Shown: piece after piece, positions 49,965 to 58,900 of the stretch
How positions within the stretch are numbered: position 1 is the stretch's first letter
Layout: each line of letters opens with the position of its first letter
Source: Larix kaempferi
Lineage: Eukaryota; Streptophyta; Pinopsida; Pinales; Pinaceae
DNA length: 64,000 bases
NCBI GenBank assembly: GCA_027924585.1
Contig: BSBM01000361.1
Span: forward strand, 66,376,001 to 66,440,000
Direction: 5' to 3'
The notes under the pieces: generated by a model
Database searches by the model: none
The model's input: only the letters and a program-made list of their open reading frames with translations
Told to the model about the DNA's origin: nothing
Program-made: the position numbers and the translations under genes

Positions 49965-52900
49965 ATATTAGAAAACTCAGAAATCACTTAGAACAATGCC
50001 AACTTATCGAGGAAGGTATCCACAATGGAAAGGGATAAGATTCTCAACTTTGGGGCAACAAATGAATTAGTAATACAAATCTGGAAATGACTTACCAGAT
50101 CTGGTTTGTGCCCTAACCAGGCCCTAGAAATCACAAGAAGGCTAAGTTGCCAAGGTACCCGTACCGGGGGGTTGGGCACCCGTACCAGTACCGGGTACCC
50201 GTACCGCCGTACCGGGTACCGAGACTGGTACCTCTGGGAGTACCACATAAGTACCGGGTACTTGGTCACGGATTTTAGGGTACTTCCGGACATGAAATTG
50301 AAAGGCAAAGTGGAAATTTCACGGTTATTAGTATTACTTATTACTTATTAACTTATTTTCTTACTAATTACTAATTACTAATACACTATACAGTAATGTA
50401 ATACTGTAAATTTAAAACTTTAGATTATACAACTTAAAACACGTCTGCATGAGACATTTCAAAAGGACAAGTAGGCTTTTACAGTTTCATAAAATGGAGT
50501 GCACTAACAAAAAGGAAAAAAGCATTTGAATGGAATCAAACATGGATGGGTATAAATCAAAAGGTAAACAACAACTAGTGGCCGAGTTCCTTGATATGGC
50601 TATAGACAGATTATCATAAAAGAAAATGTTCCTGCAATAAATGGATTGTATATTTACATACCACTATATTTTGACTTGATGGGAAGGACTTAATGGTTTA
50701 TGAATAAAATTCAGCCACTGTATAATGAATGCCAATTACCATGCAATGCGGCATTAGGAGCAACTCTGTCCTCACTCGTACACTACTCAAGATAAGCGAA
50801 AAATTAAAAGTAACACATGCACAGATGTTTGTGTCTATAGAAAGCTCCATTCTTTTATGACATAGAAAAGCAACTGTACAAGTTGATTTATAGTTGAAAC
50901 TAAAGTATTGAATTCCAGAATCTAAAATGACTCTTAAGTATTCCTTCTGCCAAATTTTATACTCATCCATGGGACCTATGGTAGTGAAGAGAACAACTGC
51001 ACAAGCTCGTTATAGGAGAAAATTTGAAATTGAAGTACTGAATTTGGTCCACGTGTACAAGTATTACTTCCACCAGATTTTGTGCTCATCCTTGGGACCA
51101 ATAGGTGGTAGATATCACACATGGATTTGCTGTACGTTTCACCCAAAATCTCATCCATTAAATAAGACTGGATGAGACAGTAAAAGGTTCAAGGATACAC
51201 ACCTTCACAGAATAATGAATAAACAAGCAAAACTACCCGGACAGTAGGTAGACAACACACTTTATTGGGAATTAGAGTAGGATGAAAAACCAGTTATGTC
51301 TACCTTTCTTTGTCTTAGTTCACTTCCAGCGGGTATAACAACCCCTTTATGAAAAAGGGATAATAAGTACTCTTAATACCAATCAGCAGAGTATGTTAAA
51401 AGTCTGTAATACTAATAGTCTAATTTAAATTTTAAATTTTCTGTTTCATTGTTTTAAAGTTTTTCAATTTTAAATTTTTTCGTATTAATAATTAGTAATT
51501 TTAATTTAGCTTAATTTTCAGTTTTATTAATTATATTTATATTTAATTATAAATATATTAATATAATTATTAATTATAAATTTATAAAATTATATATATA
51601 TATATATTATATATATGTCTAGAGTACCCCAACGTACCCAAGTACCCTATTTCAAAAAGTGGCGTACCCGTACCCGTACCCGTCCCAGTACCCAAGTACC
51701 CTAGCAACTTAGCAAGAAGGTTAACTTGAAGTCTTGAACCACTAGATGAATGCCCGAGAGAGTAGAGTTGATAATAGACCTTATCTTTAGCTTGTGAGAC
51801 CCTCCAGAAATGAATTTTGATGGCTGTACCTATCAAATCAGATTCTAAAAAAGCACACTAGCATTTGCACATAACCATAAATATCTCAAATTAGCCACAA
51901 AAAGAGGATGCCCTTCAAGATTGACCTTGAAACCAATGAGGCTGCATCAATTAAATGGATTAGATTTTCTAATACTACAATATTTTTGGATTTTTATATT
52001 TTTAGGATTTTTCATGCATTTGATTTTTTTCGTATTTTTTCCAATATAGTACAATAAATTTTGTAAAATTGTTCCAACGAGCAATGAGAAATTGGGGCTA
52101 GTGTTTCTCCCAAAAATTAGCAATTCAATATTTGAATGAATTAGGGCAAGGCTAAGAAATCTTGGATTATTTTAGCCTTTGACCTAATTAGGCAAAACAA
52201 GAGGCCAAGGCCCAAACAAGAGGAATGTCCCACCCAAAAAGACTAAACTATCATGCATAAAACACTAAATTACTCTTACCCTGGATGCCTTCGACAGTGC
52301 AAGACAAGAGTTTCAAGATATTACCACAATTGAGAGAGAAAAGGAGAAGAAAAAGAGCCTCAAGAATCCATTCACCTTGGAATAGCCTTGAAAGATTGTA
52401 AAGAAACCTTCAAACATTAAGATTTGTCCCTAGAAACCCTAGAAATGCCATGAAAGGAGGTGTGCACCACTTAATTGCTCATATACACAACTAGAAGTAA
52501 AAATTCAGTCATATTTTATCCCATGATCTTGATTACAAATGAGAGGAGGATGCCTTATTTATAAGAAAAAAGGATCACTTTATCTCTCCTCTAGGCCGAC
52601 CTACCTAATTTGAGTTTAAAATGACTTTTAATGATCTTTTAGGCTTTGTCACCCACAATCTGGGGACTAAACCTCATAAAAATAAAATAACGATAAAAAT
52701 CAATTATATGCTTCAACACGACGAAAAGTTGAGCTTGGAAAGAGGACGTCATGCCCCATTTAACCCCATCATATATCTTTTTCCCTCAACGCCCTCCTCC
52801 TTTGGTTGGTACGGCCTCCAAAAGCTTGCTTTCAAGGTGGACGACTCGCTCTTTTTGACAAAGATGGCCAAGAAGGAGTGATAGAACAAAATACAAGAGA

Positions 52901-55900
52901 GTATGAATGAGATGTGCTAGAGCGGGTGTGACAAACCTTACAAGCGCAATCAGCTCTACAAAGCATAAAACCATAAGTGTGGCTAGGAGCTCCTAGGCCA
53001 TGTGTCCTAGTGGATTCACCACAAGATCCACCAATACCCACTCAGGGCATAAATATTAAATACTTGGCATGAAGAGGGGTTACAACCCATAAAGGGGTAG
53101 TCAACAGTGCCACAAGACCAGCACAGCTTGGAATGAGAACCAAGAGGACCTACAGTGACCTGACCAAGAGTCTTGAGCCCCGCTAGACCAACATTTTTAC
53201 ATAAAGAAGCCCCAACTTCGCCTTTTACAATGGGAAAAAGACCCCCTCTTTGGCATATCTGGTAACGTCTACTACAGAGAATATGGGGTGTAACAAGCCC
53301 CACAACAAAAACAATGCTGAGTGTGCTAGCACAATTGAAGAACTCATCAGAAGTTCGCGCAGAATTCCAACAGACACATCTGGTAAGGTGTACTACAGAG
53401 AATATGGGGTGTAACAAGCCCCACAACAAAAACAATGCTAAGTGTGCTAGCACAATTGAAGAACTCATCAGAAGTTCGCGCAGAATTCCAACAGTCACAT
53501 CAAATCATCCTCCAATGATCCTATCTCTTCCTCTTCCCTCATTTATGAATACTATTCTACTATTCTTGGGGACTGAGGGGTTGGTTGGGAGGAGAGCAGT
53601 CCCCAACATGTGGTTTCCAGCAACTGCCACCATGGTCCCAAAGTCGCCTACGATATCTCCGTATGTCAAAATTCTATCTCAGGTATGTATTCTTCCTCAT
53701 CTTATTGAGTAATATGAAATTTACATTTACATTTTGGATCACTGATTACGTATTTATTTAATTGTGTTATCTTTGTAAATTATTTTACCATGAATATGAG
53801 TCAATGAATCAATTGAATTGTTTACTATTTTATCATTTAAATAGAATATAGTTTATAATTAGAAATTAGGATTATATTAGCAATTTGGGACACTACAAAA
53901 CCCACAGGAAATTTGCTTCGGCAAAATATGTTCCAACTCAACAGATACAAGATATTTTGTTAAATCTTAAACACATCAACAATGAATCGTGATGTTTCTA
54001 TGTATTCAAGACTAGTATTCTCTATAGAGAGTTCAGTTATCTATTGATGTTTTCACATGAATTCTGAACTCATAGCTGGCTGGATCTTGCATGGTGACAG
54101 CATGACATCAGCAGATCTTATCCTGACAATCTAAATGCAAAAGGAAAATGAAGAAATTTCAACTGTTTCCCCAAGGGACCTCATGGTAAATTCATTGCAG
54201 TTAAGTTGATTACCTCTAAAAAATTATCTTGTCGTAGGTATTCACATGTCACTGCCTTTCCCAAGAGACAAGCTTTAGTTCCAACAGCACGCTTGACCAT
54301 CCAGTATCCCTGCAACCAATGGCAGAGGAAGGATAAAGGGACATTAAAACAAGATTGAATTTAAAAGAATATGCCACGTTCATCTACCTCATGTACACAT
54401 TGTTCATACCTCTTTAATACTTGGGATAAGTTTAAAGCGTGCATCCCGAAACATGTCATCACCATTTGCAAATTTATCCAACAAAGACCCTTTCCTGATT
54501 GGTCGGTTTGCCCCAAAGTAAAAGACCATGCTGTGGTTTGGTTTGGATGGTACCTGTGAAGAACTGCATAAATCAGTCATATGTCCTTCAGGTTGAATCA
54601 AGAAAACATCATTAAAAGGATGATGTAAATGGAAAAATAGTATCCCCATGAATGATAATACAGATTTCACTTATCAGAGGATTTCATGTCTTCCTAGTAT
54701 AAGCCATGTGATTTACAAAATCCTGTATGACATAATGTTCCATGACAATAGAAGTTTGCACTGCTGAATGTCATGAATCCTAGTCTAATAGATCTATACC
54801 TACAAAGACTCTCAAGGTTGATAATATGATTGGCAATGTTCTAATGCCTAATATTTGCTTTCTAATGCCTTGGCCTTCCGCAAGCTTACAGTGTCAGTAT
54901 GTAATGAGCTGATGGACCACATCATAAGAACAAGCACCATGATTTGTCATCCATTGTTTATTATCACATATGGCCATGAATACAATCTATATAACAACCT
55001 ATGATGATCATGAAGTCAATCCAGCATCTTTGATGGTTCAAATTCTCCAACCATTAAGCTACTCAGCATGTCAAAAGCTTAGGTGACATTATCCAGCGAT
55101 TGAGATTTCTTGAGATACATAGATCATAGAGTAGAAAACCAATGCAAGAAAAAGATTTATTAGCCCTCTTGTTTACATGCTAATCAGAATGTTTATTGGA
55201 AACCATGATGATTATAAATGACTGGAATGTACATGGCTTACATTAGTTGTTATATTAAAAATCAATGGCAACGTTAATCCAACAAAATATTGAGCATATA
55301 CTGAATATAGTAACTTAAAATAAACTCTGAAAATGAATATAGAAAGTTAAAATAAACTCGGAAAAGGTTAAATCGATTCATACCTGTAAATTTATTACAA
55401 GAACGAATGGCAAACTTTTACCTACTTCTGTCTGCAAATGCAAAATAGCATTAAAAAATCATAGTTAGAAAGCTGCTTATCGGATTCAACTTTTACAATC
55501 GTATACAATTCATAATTTCAGATTTTTAACATTATATTTACATCTATTAAAGTTTAAGATTTCTTTTAAATTGATGATAACCTTACATCAACAAAATCTT
55601 TGCTAAAAAAAGCAACATAGATCATTGAGATCAGAACCAATTTGTTTATAGTCGTAGATATAAAAGATAGAGCTTATATTTAAAATAGTTCAAGAATGTA
55701 CAGCACATACGTACTTGAAGAGAAGAGAACATATTATTCAATACTGTGACAATGCTAAAGTGATTGATGTACAATGTAATGCCAATGAAAGACACAACCA
55801 ACCACCAAAAAACTACTCTAATTAATTTAGCACATAATTGGTATCCTCTTTATTACATGCTAAGTATTGACTTTTTATTAGTAGCCAGTAACACAACCTA

Positions 55901-58900
55901 TAAAAGAGATCCTTATGTTGGAAAATATATTCAATAGAAGCACATTCTAGGGAACACAACGGCACCAATAGACTAGTAATAATTCATTTTCTTATACTAT
56001 GGCACTGTACATCACCCATGTACATAGCAATAAAATATTCATTTTATGTATTCTGAAAAAACAATTTCCTATTTAAATGTAAAATTAAAATGGAGGCATG
56101 GAATGTTGATCTCTTATTTGTAACTTCAACTGTACAATTTCAACCAAGAAAATACCTAGTTGGCCAATGCAACATGTTGAACTCATATTGTCCAACCCTG
56201 GCTCTTAATTTACTAACTCTTTTACGACTCATAAACAATATGTCAGCTTTTTGAAGGATATTTAACTTAAACATGAATATTACAGATTCTTCTATACACA
56301 GATTAAGTAATAACCAAAAAGGAAAACCATATTGCATTTGCATACCTGAACAACACACAGGGGATGTACTGCAACCTTCTGAACCTTGTTGTTTGACTTG
56401 AACCAGTCAACAGCCAAGAGCTTCAAAAGTGGATCTCCTCCTGGGACCTACAGAGGTTAGATCAAAGCTGTTATAACATTAGAAAAGCACAAAGTTCAAA
56501 TTGCAGAGCCACAAGACAAGAATAAAACTTGATACTATAAAGTATTTCAATGTGCCACAACAGTTGGTGATCAAATTTAGCAAAATGATGGAATCACTTT
56601 GTAAAATGCGAAACACATTTCTTTTAGATATTTTGAAATTAAATATGAGCACTGTGCCAGATACAAAAAATACAGCTTATCATTGCAATATGGGAATAGG
56701 ACAACCATGAACAAGTACCAATATCTTGTCGTATAGGTGCAATAGAAGAATACTCGTGATTCTTATGACAATGATCATTTAATACATTTAAACAATTTCA
56801 AAATCAGTAATTTCACTTGCCATGCTAACCCTGGGAAAATCACATCTCATCAAAATAGGAGATGCCATAAGAACTTACCATGTTTAATGCACATAGCAAC
56901 AATTTAGGGAAAATAGACAAGCCAAGGTAGCCCATTTGTTTTCTAATAGAAGATAGACTCTATCAAGATATACACACACTAGGGACATATGCCAGCCACC
57001 AATAAGTGGATGTAGCCCTGACTGATTAAGTGTGCATGAAAGAAACATGTAGTAACCATCCAGACAAGTCATGGGCAGGACCAAGCTGGAGAAAAGCCTA
57101 AAGGCTAAAATAAATGACAGATGACATTTATATATGAATTAGAACCATTTAGAGGAATAGAGCACCTCTCTGCATATGGAAGATTGGTGTGTCCCATGAC
57201 CAAGTAGTACAATACCCAGCCATTTTGTGCAACCAAGGATATCCAAAACACGTCGTAAAATATCATAAGGTTAAACTAATCACCCATTCAGATGGCTGAT
57301 GGAAAGTACAGTAAGAAATACTAAAAGAATTCAATGCAAAGCATGTAATCCAGGGCTCAAAAAATGTTAGATCAGTCAATACAGTGTCTTGGATCCATAC
57401 AAGCATAGAGAATAATGTACTGTGATGACCATGAAGGTAACATAACGCTGAAGAGTACATTTGTAAATTTTAATCCAGAGATCACTACTCCCTCTGGATA
57501 GCCTTGAGATCTCAAGCAGTTTGAGTCTCATAAATCAATAATGCTCTAAAGAAATAAAACTCAACAACTGTAGATCTCTTTACAACTCATAAACAATCAA
57601 TCACACATATGACACTGCATATACCCTGGAAACCCCAAACAGGGAAAACCAGCAATCCTGTGGGGCTTTCTTCTATCTCGAGCCCAGAGCAATATATGAA
57701 AAAATGACAAATACAACAATGTTACCTCAGATGTAACATTCAATCCTGAACAGGTCAAATTCTATATCTGCATGCATCAGCGGATGCATGCACTGGGGAA
57801 ATGTGCCCTAACTGTCAATCTGGATTTGAGTCTCTCTGCAGGTAGCTCTGACTGTGGTGCCTCTCTCAATCCTTTGCTCTACAACAGAAGAAGGCCAACT
57901 GCTAATCATGTCCTCCTCTGCATGGATAAGTGTGCCCTCCCTTAAGATAACAAATGCTTGTACTGGATCAGATCTCAGCAGATCTGAGCTCTGATCATCA
58001 CAAACCTTCCTCAAATGTTGAGGCAAGGCTACTCTGAAAATCTCAGACACTCAATCGCTCAACTGGATGCGGTACGAGCTTCTCACTCCTCAAAGAATGC
58101 GCCCTCCTTTCCAAGGAAATTCGCCCACCTCTCAACTGGATCTATCTCATATCAGTTGGCTCAGTAATCATGACAGACACCTTCTGTCTCCTTATATCAA
58201 CTCACTGTAAAAGTAGGTTTACCAAAAACCTAAAAGTGGGTGCATGCAAAATCTCACTTTTGCATGCATCTATGCATGCAAGACTTTTCATGCCCACCTG
58301 AGAATAACTTCCCTGGTTAGCTTTTTAACAACATTGGGCAGTCATCTAGCAGCAACTTGGATGGTTGTTGTGACAATGACCCGGGTTCAAATTCTGGTGG
58401 GTATGCTCATTGCCTGCGTGGGTTTTGCTAGATATGGTTATTGATTATATTGAATATTATTGACATAGCCTTCAGGTAGATTATTGTATGGCACCGATAA
58501 GGTACCAGCAAACCCTACTCTTCACTTAAGTGTGCAAGGGTGGGTCGAGCTTATTTCTGGGTTTAGTCCATAAAAAGTAGGTTCCCTTTTAAAAAAAACA
58601 TAATGTTGAAGAAGAGACACTACCAACTTTCAAACTAACTTTTGACTGGTGTTTCTAGGAAGGATTGCAAAGATACATAAAACAAAAATAAAAGAATGAG
58701 ATCATCAAAATTGAAAGAACAAGAAATAATTGTATTTTTAATACACTGACTAGATTACCTTAGAGCCATCCTTGAGGTATGTCTTGCTCCTAACCATGAA
58801 GCCAGTACCACCAGGATCATCCCAGCAGTCTGAATCAGTCTTACTCTTTCCAAGGTGCAAGGAGCCTTTAAATTGATTTGTGTCTATATCAATAGCAGGA

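Noticed and set aside
51582-51836. 84-codon minus-strand frame with a GTGTGTGT peptide run
   Set aside because: The run is just translation of the GTACCC subterminal repeats of the TIR element.
53314-53712. 132-codon plus-strand frame
   Set aside because: Its first half comes from the 121-base tandem duplication; no recognisable domain follows.
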